Notes under the pieces: model-generated
Database searches by the model: none
What the model was told of the DNA's origin: nothing
Seen by the model: the letters and a program-made list of their open reading frames with translations, nothing else
Shown: one piece after another, positions 8,483 to 15,900 of the stretch
Layout: each line of letters opens with the position of its first letter
How positions within the stretch are numbered: position 1 is the stretch's first letter
Program-made: the position numbers and the translations under genes
NCBI GenBank assembly: GCA_020718925.1
Contig: DYRC01000031.1
Location: 1 to 21,234 of the forward strand
Reading direction: 5' to 3'
Length of the DNA: 21,234 nt
Origin: Desulfonema limicola
Lineage (GTDB): Bacteria > Desulfobacterota > Desulfobacteria > Desulfobacterales > DYRC01

Positions 8483-8752
8483 ATGTTAGAATTAGATGAT
8501 CCTGTATTTCGGGAAACTATCATTCCCTGGTATGATTCTGACGGCGTTTGTTTCAGCCTGATCGGATTCATGGGGATTGTCTTTATATTCGGGCTTTTCG
8601 GAATTGCCTCTGCCATCGAAAAAGTCGAATATCAGCAATATCTGTGGGTTCCCGTAGGGGTGTCAATGATGAGCGTCTATGTCGGAATATCTATCGGGCT
8701 ACGTCTTTTTTGGCGAAAGACCCAGCGGCGTAAAAGAAGACGCAGAGATTAA
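8483..8752 (+). CDS. Small two-helix membrane protein of unknown function
   Basis: An 89-aa protein with two hydrophobic segments (about residues 22-45 and 53-71) and a strongly basic C-terminus ending in a run of Arg/Lys, which should lie in the cytoplasm. I do not recognise a family. Two ATGs are adjacent, at 8480 and 8483. The GAGGA just upstream touches the first, so 8483 is slightly favoured and adds only one residue of uncertainty. It follows the MoxR stop by 6 bases and takes the place where DUF58/VWA partners of MoxR usually lie. A membrane partner of MoxR is possible but only inferred from position. Its TAA stop overlaps the TAA of the thioredoxin gene on the other strand. Confidence 0.7.
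   Translation: MLELDDPVFRETIIPWYDSDGVCFSLIGFMGIVFIFGLFGIASAIEKVEYQQYLWVPVGVSMMSVYVGISIGLRLFWRKTQRRKRRRRD
8749..8752. other. Shared stop codons of two convergent genes (TTAA)
   Basis: The TAA of the + strand small membrane protein (8750-8752) and the TAA of the - strand thioredoxin gene (8749-8751 read in reverse) share the palindromic tetramer TTAA. There is no space for a terminator between the two converging transcription units. Confidence 0.9.
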
Positions 8753-9318
8753 CCCTGCTCTTTTGCAAATTTATCAAAGCTCATCTTTTTGTAGCTGTCC
8801 GAATGAATATATTTGAGAATCGGCAGCAGCGTCTCCGGCGGAATATAGCCCGGCTGACTTCCGATAGATTCGCCGTTTTCAGCAATGAACCAACTGACCG
8901 GCAATCCCCGAACCTCATATTCGGCGGCAATTTTCATCTCTTTATCCGCATTGACGCGGACCGGGATGAAATTTTCATTCATATAAGAAATCACCGACTT
9001 ATCCTTAAATGTCTTGCTATCCATCTGTTTGCAGTAGCCGCACCAATCCGCATAAAAGTTAAGAAAAATCTTTTTCTTTTTGTCTTTGCCTAACGCTACG
9101 CCATCATTGTAAGAATACCATTTGATAAGCGCTTTCGGCTCAGATGAACCCGGTTTTATTTCCGAAGAAACGGTCGGCGTTGATTTTACAGCAGGTTTGT
9201 CCGATTTATTCTGATTTTCAGATTTATCGGGCAAATTGCCGCGCTGCGTTAAGAAAAACCCGATAGCAGCACCGCAGATCATCAGCCCCGCAAAAAGCAG
9301 TTGCCATTTTACTTTCAT
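8749..9318 (-). CDS. Membrane-anchored thioredoxin-fold protein (DsbD-gamma-like)
   Basis: A 189-aa protein with an N-terminal anchor helix (about 4-23), a low-complexity Ser/Lys/Pro linker (about 25-62) and a thioredoxin-like domain facing the periplasm. The redox motif is WCGYC (C93, C96), close to the CVAC/CxYC type used by DsbD C-terminal domains and DUF255-like proteins, and the cis-proline is P140 in GLPVSW. It most likely accepts electrons from the CcdA protein encoded just upstream. An in-frame TTG at 9333 exists, but it lies in the Shine-Dalgarno itself: GAGGA occupies 9327-9331, 8 bases before the ATG at 9318. This site overlaps the ccdA stop codon, so the two genes are translationally linked. 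Confidence 0.88.
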   Translation of the reverse strand: MKVKWQLLFAGLMICGAAIGFFLTQRGNLPDKSENQNKSDKPAVKSTPTVSSEIKPGSSEPKALIKWYSYNDGVALGKDKKKKIFLNFYADWCGYCKQMDSKTFKDKSVISYMNENFIPVRVNADKEMKIAAEYEVRGLPVSWFIAENGESIGSQPGYIPPETLLPILKYIHSDSYKKMSFDKFAKEQG

Positions 9319-9329
9319 TGTATTTTTCC

Positions 9330-10037
9330 TCAAAACACCAGTGAATTGCTTAACACGGCTAATTTATTCGTTACCAGCAGCAAGCCGATAAGGATAAGCA
9401 GCATTCCTGCAATCATGTTGAAATATTTCAAGGCTGATGTCGCCTTGCGTATAAACTTTAAAAACGCATTGATAAAAAAAGAAATAATGATAAAGGGAAT
9501 TGCCATGCCGAGCGAATACAATGCCAGCAGAATAATCCCCTGACTGACGGTTTGCTGATTTCCGGCAAGAATCAGAATTGATCCGAGCATAGGACCGATA
9601 CAGGGACTCCAGCCCGCGCCAAAAGCCATTCCCACCAGAAATGTCCCCAGAAAATGCAGGGGTTTTTTCTGCGGATGAATCCGCTTTTCAAAATACAATC
9701 CTTTAATTTCAATAATTCCGGTCAGATGCGAGCCAAACAGAATAATCACATGCCCGCCTGTCAGACGGATAGCATTACCATACTGCTTCATCAGGCTCCC
9801 CATAAAAGAAGCAGACGCGCCCATCAGAATAAAGACCGCAGAAAAGCCAAGCACATACGCAAGCGTTGACAAAATGACTTTTTTTCGCGTATTTTCTTCC
9901 GCGTCTGTCAGCTCCTCCAGCGAAAAGCCGGTGATAAAGCTGAAATATGCGGGAATCAGAGGCAATACGCAGGGAGAAAAAAACGACAACACGCCTGCTA
10001 TAAATGCCGCGTAATATGAAACCGTCTGAGTAATCAT
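9330..10037 (-). CDS. ccdA: CcdA-family thiol-disulfide transmembrane electron carrier
   Basis: A 235-aa membrane protein with about six helices that moves reducing equivalents from cytoplasmic thioredoxin to periplasmic partners. The two family cysteines are visible: C23 in VLSFFSPCVLPLIPAY and C146 in GMAFGAGWSPCIGPML, each in the proline-containing helix typical of CcdA/DsbD-beta. The length is normal for the short CcdA type without fused soluble domains. The separate thioredoxin gene downstream supplies the periplasmic domain that DsbD carries fused. Cytochrome c maturation is a known use of such pairs, but no ccm or resB genes are in the window, so general periplasmic disulfide reduction is equally possible. 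AAGGA lies about 15 bases before the ATG, longer than usual. Confidence 0.9.
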   Translation of the reverse strand: MITQTVSYYAAFIAGVLSFFSPCVLPLIPAYFSFITGFSLEELTDAEENTRKKVILSTLAYVLGFSAVFILMGASASFMGSLMKQYGNAIRLTGGHVIILFGSHLTGIIEIKGLYFEKRIHPQKKPLHFLGTFLVGMAFGAGWSPCIGPMLGSILILAGNQQTVSQGIILLALYSLGMAIPFIIISFFINAFLKFIRKATSALKYFNMIAGMLLILIGLLLVTNKLAVLSNSLVF

Positions 10038-10080
10038 GGAATTAATGATATGTCCTTTTTCGGGCTTGTAAAGAGAAAAA

Positions 10081-10932
10081 TTAACGGCTCAGTTCTTCAG
10101 AGCGATTTGCCGCAGACACAATGGCTTCGGCAATATGTTTTCCGACTCCGTGAGTTTCCATGAGCTTAATTGCTGCTTCGGTCGTGCCGCCCGGCGATGT
10201 TACCTTGCGGCGCAGGACTTCCGGCGGCTCTCTGCGCTCTGTCAGCAGCTTTACCGCGCCATACAAGGTCTGAAGCGTCATTACTTCTGCATCCTGAGCC
10301 TTCAGCCCGGCAGCAATTCCTCCGGCTATCATGGCTTCTGCCAGATAAAACAGATACGCGGGACCTGAGCCGGACAGCCCGGTTACCGCATCTAATTGTT
10401 TTTCTTCAAATTCAACAACTTTTCCCATAGACTCCAGAATGGTTCGGGTAATCTGAATATCCTCGGCGTCTGCATGGCGATTCGCGCTCATGCCGGACAT
10501 AGCCGCCAACACCAGCGCGGGCGTGTTGGGCATCACCCGGATAATGGGCAGATTCTTCTGTGAAGCCTCATTAAGCGGCGGATACAGCGCATCTTCGATT
10601 TTTCGGATTAAAATCCCGGCAGCTATCGAAATGATGCGCTTCCGGCTGAAAACACCGTATTGCTTATGCCCTGCAATATCGGCAAGAACCTGCCCCATCT
10701 GCTGAGGCTTGACCGCCAGCACAATAATATCGCTTTCTGAAAATAAGCGGAAATTATCGCTCATCACAGCAACGCCGTAGGTTTTTCTCATATACTCAAG
10801 GCGATCCGCATAAACATCGCTCATCATAACCATAGCAGGAGAAAAAATATCCGCACGAATCAATGCGCCCACCATTGCTTCTCCCATATTGCCCGCGCCG
10901 ATGAACCCGATTTTGTAAGTTAATACCGACAT
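10081..10932 (-). CDS. proC: Pyrroline-5-carboxylate reductase
   Basis: A 283-aa cytoplasmic enzyme that reduces 1-pyrroline-5-carboxylate to L-proline with NAD(P)H, the last step of proline synthesis. The Rossmann motif GFIGAGNMGEAM is at 9-20. VKPQQM follows the next strand, VMPNTPA lies in the middle, and the C-terminal dimer and substrate region has GLSGSGPAY and the VTSPGGTT signature. The protein is slightly longer than many ProC proteins because of an insertion near KQYGVFSRK and LYPPLNEASQKN. AAAGGA at 10941-10946 is inside the last codons of the MORN gene, 8 bases before the ATG, and the intergenic gap is 2 bases. The gene therefore depends on transcription from upstream. Confidence 0.95.
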   Translation of the reverse strand: MSVLTYKIGFIGAGNMGEAMVGALIRADIFSPAMVMMSDVYADRLEYMRKTYGVAVMSDNFRLFSESDIIVLAVKPQQMGQVLADIAGHKQYGVFSRKRIISIAAGILIRKIEDALYPPLNEASQKNLPIIRVMPNTPALVLAAMSGMSANRHADAEDIQITRTILESMGKVVEFEEKQLDAVTGLSGSGPAYLFYLAEAMIAGGIAAGLKAQDAEVMTLQTLYGAVKLLTERREPPEVLRRKVTSPGGTTEAAIKLMETHGVGKHIAEAIVSAANRSEELSR

Positions 10933-10934
10933 GC

Positions 10935-11591
10935 TTATCGTCCTTTGCCCATGAATTTGCCGTTTGCAAACTGTCCCTGCTGACGAATGCCGTTGGGGCA
11001 GAGCAGATTTCCCTGACCATGTGCCAAATCATTGACAAATTGTCCGGTGTAAACCGTTCCGTCAGAATACGTTAGTTTTCCCTGCCCTTCGGCTCTTCCG
11101 GAGACAAACTGCCCTTCATAGACTCTGCCGTCCGGATAAATCATTTTTCCCTGTCCGTGAGGCAGGTTGTTCTGAAACAGTCCGGTATAAACGCCGCCAT
11201 CCGCATAATGCAGCGTTCCCTGCCCGTGATAATTGCAGTCTTTGAACTCCCCTTCGTATTTCGCGCCGTTGGCACAGATAAACACGCCGTATCCGTTGAA
11301 CTTGTTATTTTCAAAATTCCCCTCGTATCGGTCGCCGTTGGGATAGGTGAATGTTCCCCTGCCGCTCATGCGGGTATTTGTAAAATTGCCCACATACCGC
11401 TTGCCGTCAGGATAGGTTTTTGTTCCCTGTCCGTTCATTTTACCGTTGACAAACGTGCCTTCATAGATAATACCCCGACAATCCATTTTTCCGGGTCCGT
11501 TAAAGCAGTCGCCCTGAATACATCCGGCTATTGCGTTTCCCGCAAAAAAAATCATGACCGCGCCGATTGCTGCTGCCGTAAGCCTTTTCAT
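10935..11591 (-). CDS. MORN-repeat protein, probable lipoprotein
   Basis: A 218-aa exported protein built almost entirely of MORN repeats. The N-terminus is positively charged and hydrophobic, then reads IAGC at 21-24. This fits a lipobox with C24 as the acylated residue; a plain signal peptide cut before C24 is the alternative. Repeats of 23 residues begin at about 43, 66, 89, 112, 135, 158 and 181 (pattern Y-x-G-x-F-x(8)-G-x-G-x(4)-Y-x-[DN]-G), and a shortened eighth ends the protein. Such strips form an elongated beta sheet used in protein or lipid binding. The specific role is unknown. AAGGAGGA at 11596-11603, 4 bases before the ATG, is among the best ribosome sites in the window. The gene lies 19 bases after the SEC-C gene. 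Confidence 0.88.
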   Translation of the reverse strand: MKRLTAAAIGAVMIFFAGNAIAGCIQGDCFNGPGKMDCRGIIYEGTFVNGKMNGQGTKTYPDGKRYVGNFTNTRMSGRGTFTYPNGDRYEGNFENNKFNGYGVFICANGAKYEGEFKDCNYHGQGTLHYADGGVYTGLFQNNLPHGQGKMIYPDGRVYEGQFVSGRAEGQGKLTYSDGTVYTGQFVNDLAHGQGNLLCPNGIRQQGQFANGKFMGKGR

Positions 11592-11610
11592 GCTGTCCTC
11601 CTTGTTATGC

Positions 11611-12849
11611 CTAGCGTATCACCGCATATTCCCGCCACTGCCGTATTGCCTCAGCCGGCGTGGGATCGGAAATATATTCCTTTAAAAATTCATATATTTT
11701 TACATCCGTTCCCCAAAGTTCCTGAATTGCTTTCCGTGCATCATCAACGCTGATAAGCCCTTTGAAGACCATAAAGCGAAGCCAGCCCGGAATCAGTTCA
11801 AACGTTGCGGCTATCGGATACTGCGGAGATTCCATATCCTTGAAATATCGCTCTATGCCTTTGCGCTCAGGAATCAGCATAGACATCGCGCTCTTTTTTT
11901 CTGACGCGCTTATCTGTTTGTCGCGGATATAGAGATACAGATGTTCCTGCGCCATCTGCCCTTTGGAATACGGAACATTTTCCACCCGGCGCAGATAGCC
12001 CGGAAATTCCGTCATCAGTTCAAACAGATGTTGCTGGGCAATCTCAGGCGTATTCAAATCAAAATCGCCGATCTTCCATATTTTCTCCTGTTTTCCCGTA
12101 ATGCCTGCAATAAACCGTTCAATCTGATCCGGCTGAAGCTCATCTGTAAAAAACGATAATTTTTCAATGAGTTCAGGATCGGCAGCATGTGGCGATGAAT
12201 GCGTTTCAATGTAGTCGAACATTACCCAATCCATTGCCTGCCCCTGAAATTCATCAATTGCCCATTTGAACAGGTCTTTGGAGATTTTGATGCCGGACCA
12301 TGCTATTTTCGCAATTTCTGTCAGAATAGTCAACTGTCCGTAATACGACAACTGATCAAAAATCGGATCAAAGGTATCCAAATTGTCAGGCGCATGGGTT
12401 GCCATTTCTTTTACTAATTCCGATACCTTATCCCATCGTTTTGCCACCACCGCGTTGGTGATTTTCCAATCCAGACAATACTGACGTTCCTGAGCATACA
12501 CTTCCGGTTTCATCTGCCTAAGTTTATCCACCAGCGCGTCAAACCGATCCCGCTCATTGTGCTGCACCGCTTCCAGATAAATATTATCCAGCAGTTCAAA
12601 TGCCGTATCATTGTTTATCAGCCCATCTTCAAGGCGTTGATGAAACAGCCGGATCCGGTTCTCATAATCTGAAGCCTGCTGATTCACCTGAACAATGTTT
12701 TCGGAAACCGGAACCGGCTCAAAAGAAAGAGGCTTCTCCGGCGCGGAATCCGTCTGTGGTTTATCTTTTCCAAGGCAGCATTTCTTATATTTTTTGCCGC
12801 TCCCGCAGGGACACAGGGCATTTCTGCCCACCTTTTGCGGTTGATTCAT
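11611..12849 (-). CDS. SEC-C motif protein of unknown function
   Basis: A 412-aa cytoplasmic protein with a zinc-binding SEC-C motif at its N-terminus (NALCPCGSGKKYKKCC, about residues 10-25), followed by a disordered linker to about residue 55 and a long, mostly helical region without a recognised domain. SEC-C motifs are best known at the end of SecA, where they bind SecB, but many unrelated proteins carry one as a protein-interaction tag. The open frame continues 59 codons upstream through a palindromic repeat to 13026, inside the dikinase-like gene. That extension is repeat translation, and AAAGGAAG at 12858-12865, 8 bases before the ATG at 12849, fixes the true start. It is the first gene of the close-spaced set SEC-C, MORN, proC, ccdA, thioredoxin. 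Confidence 0.8.
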   Translation of the reverse strand: MNQPQKVGRNALCPCGSGKKYKKCCLGKDKPQTDSAPEKPLSFEPVPVSENIVQVNQQASDYENRIRLFHQRLEDGLINNDTAFELLDNIYLEAVQHNERDRFDALVDKLRQMKPEVYAQERQYCLDWKITNAVVAKRWDKVSELVKEMATHAPDNLDTFDPIFDQLSYYGQLTILTEIAKIAWSGIKISKDLFKWAIDEFQGQAMDWVMFDYIETHSSPHAADPELIEKLSFFTDELQPDQIERFIAGITGKQEKIWKIGDFDLNTPEIAQQHLFELMTEFPGYLRRVENVPYSKGQMAQEHLYLYIRDKQISASEKKSAMSMLIPERKGIERYFKDMESPQYPIAATFELIPGWLRFMVFKGLISVDDARKAIQELWGTDVKIYEFLKEYISDPTPAEAIRQWREYAVIR

Positions 12850-12868
12850 ATCTGCAACTTCCTTTCTT

Positions 12869-12990
12869 AGTAACCCCTCCCCCAGCCCCTCCCCGAAACG
12901 GAGAGGGGGAGTTCTATCTTCTCCTCCCCGAAACGGAGAGGGGAGTCTTTGCTCCCCATTCCCTTTCAGGGAAGGGGGCCGGGGGGTTAG
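12869..12990. repeat. Palindromic dispersed-type repeat with terminal inverted repeats
   Basis: A C/G-rich segment of about 120 bases filling the gap between the dikinase-like gene and the SEC-C gene. Its ends are imperfect inverted repeats: TAACCCCTCCCCCAGCC at the left (from 12871) faces the complement of GGCCGGGGGGTTAG at the right (ending 12990). Inside, a 19-base unit (CCTCCCCGAAACGGAGAGG) occurs twice at 12888-12906 and 12923-12941. Each copy can fold into an 8-bp hairpin with a 3-base loop. A third small hairpin lies at 12960-12972. All this is far more C/G-biased than its surroundings. Repeats of this type occur in many copies in large bacterial genomes, often between genes; whether this one does cannot be seen from one copy. 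The hairpins could also slow or end transcription. Confidence 0.8.
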
Positions 12991-12991
12991 G

Positions 12992-15900
12992 TCATAGCTG
13001 TTCTTCTCTGACAGGAATAAATCCATGATAAATCACACCTTCCCTGCCGTCAATGCTTAAATAGTCCCCTGATTTTATAAAAAGTTCATTGTTGAATACG
13101 CAATTTTTATGCTCTTCGTTACATATCAGATTTCCGCAGCCCACCACGCAGGTCTTGCCCAGCCGATGCGCCACCACTGCCGCATGAGAGGTCATCCCGC
13201 CGCGAGCGGTCAGAAGTCCGTCTGCCGCATTGACTTCGCGGATATCGTCGGGAACCGTATCATTTCTGAGTAAAATCAGAGCAGTATCCGGCTCACAGCG
13301 TCTCCACGCGCTGATTTCATCCAACGTGAATACCACCCGCCCGCTCATCGCCCCGCCGCAGACGCCGATGCCGTTGCCCATAACGGATTTGCCTTTGACG
13401 CTGTCTGAATCAAATACCGGGGCTTTTTTCAATTCCCGCATTGCCATATCGCGGGTTTGAAGCAGATACAGCTTGTCCGGAGTGGGACCTTCAAAGGTAA
13501 ATTCCATTTCCTGCGGACTCCAGCCTTTTTTGTAAATCAGATCGTTTGCCAGTTCTTTTAAAGCATTGTAAATATGAGGGAAATGGCTTTCCAAAGTCGT
13601 ATCCGTATCCCGCATTTCGCTGTCCTGCTGAATAATGGAAATCGGCAGCGTGTTGACCAACCCTGATACCACATCTTCGCCCTGATTGCCCAGCGTGAAA
13701 TCGCCCCATAACCGCAGAGAATCTTCAGACCATTTGGGATTATGCGTAAAAAAAACGCCGGTCCCGGATTGACGCGACATATTGCCGAACACCATAGACT
13801 GAACCGTAACCGCAGTTCCCCAGTCATCTGAAATGCCCATAATCTGCCGATATGCCTGAGCTTTTGGAAAATCCCATGAATTAAGCACCTGCTTGATGGT
13901 CATCAGCAATTGTTCAAACGGGTCTTCGGGAATATCAATGCCCGAATCTTTCACCCTGTTCTTATATGCCAGCGCGACCTGTTTCATCTGATCCCCGGTA
14001 AAACCTCTTTTGAGCGGAATATTGCATTGTTTTTTATGCGCTTTGATAATCGCATCAAAATCATCCCGGTTCAAATCATAAGACATGCCGTAGCATTGCA
14101 CAAACCGCCGATAATTATCCCATGCAAACCACCCGTTGCCGGTTTTACGCGCCAGCCCTTCGGCAATTTTTTCATTCATGCCGACATTTAAAAACGTATC
14201 CATCATGCCGGGCTGAGAAATCGAAGACCCGCTTCTGACGGAAAACACCAGCGGATTGGACGGATCAGCAAATTTTTTGCCGGTGAGCGTTTCCATCTGC
14301 AAAATCATTGCCGCAACCTGCTCTCTGAAATTTTTCTCCGCAGGTTTGTATCCGTCAATAATATCTCTGCACCGGAATATTTCCGTTGTGATGATAAAGC
14401 CCGGCGGAACCGGAAAGCCGAAATTATGAAGCTTTACCAGATTAAAGCCCTTGTTGCCCAGATAAATAATGCTGGTGATTCTGTCATCCTGACGATCAAT
14501 GCTCATCATAGCGCGTTTGGGATCATAGTTCAAGAGCAGCCGCAGTTTGCCGGATGGCACTTTGTAGGATTGATCGTAGAGCGTTTTCAAAATTCTGCCG
14601 AAAAACACATCCAATTGCTGAAGCCCGATGCACAGCGCGATTCTGTCTCTGAAAAAAACTTCAGACACCCGATGCCCGAACCGTTCATCATCCCGGCTGC
14701 CCTGCTCCGAAGACAGATATTTCAGCAAAATCCGTTCCGAGTGCAGCCGGGATAAAATTTTATCCAGATTTTTTTCATGAATATTGGTGAAATGGTCATT
14801 GACAATATTCGTAACCGCTTTGACAAAACCCTTGAAAATATCCAGATACTGAGTGAAGGTAAAACCGCTGGCTTCCAGCGAATGATTAAGCAGATCGAGC
14901 TGCCGCTCAAACTCGACAGACGCAATGCCGTCAGCTCTCAATGCCTTGTTGAACAGTATCAGCACATCGTAAATTTTTTCAAACGCGGCTTTGGTAATCA
15001 GGCTTAAATCAATACTTTCAATAATCTGCTCAAATAAAACATTGACCAGCGATTCAACGCGGAACGTAAGTCCCAGCGCATCGAATTTAAGTTCATGATA
15101 ATTTCCGTACATGGATGGAATATCAACGGTAAAATGCCGTTTTTTATAAATATTTTCCCGAATCTCATAAGTTTTGGAAGATAAAATCATCTCTTTGAGA
15201 ATTTCTAAAAATTCCAAAAGTTTGAACACTCTTTCCCGAATGTCGGTCTCTTCCAGCGCAGATTTAAGCTTATGAATATTCGGAAAGCCTTCGGCAGATA
15301 ACTGCATCAGATAATGATGGATTTCAGACGCAGAGATGTTGTATTTCTGGTGCAGAAGCTTATAAAACGCAACCGCAAGTGCTGCCCGTTCCGCATCATC
15401 GGCAGATGTATCTGAAATTTCCGCAATTGCCGAGTTCAGTTCTTCTTCGGTAATGGCAAGAAACTGCTCCGGCATCATGTTTTTTTCTGCCGCAAGATAA
15501 GAAAAAATCCGGTGCATTCCGTCAACATAATGTCCGCCCGCATTGATCTGCTCATAAATATTCGGCGGCACAAACGGCTCAAGACATTTTTTGTCCTTTG
15601 TCTGCCAAAAAGCAAACACGGCTTCTATAAAACTGATCACCCGATTGCTGCTTTCCACATGCGTCTGTTTTCGCAGAAAATGAACCAGCACATCCCGGCG
15701 ATGCGTGATTTCATCAATGCGGGTGGAAATATCGCGCAGACTGCCTTCGGCGCCGATGTCGTTGAAATACACCGGAAACAACCGCGCCAGTTGTTTTACC
15801 AAGTTATACACAGGTCCGATATTGCTGTTCAGCAGCACCGTGATATTTCTGGGAAAAAGTTCGGTATCTTTGATAAACACGCCATACAGCGACAGATAGA

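Noticed and set aside
11157..11753. A 198-codon open frame on the + strand opposite the MORN and SEC-C genes
   Set aside because: Its length follows from the periodic MORN coding repeats read backwards; no ribosome site or family resemblance was seen.
12850..13026. N-terminal extension of the SEC-C protein through the palindromic repeat
   Set aside because: The residues are a translation of the repeat, the start would lie inside the dikinase-like gene, and a good ribosome site supports the ATG at 12849.
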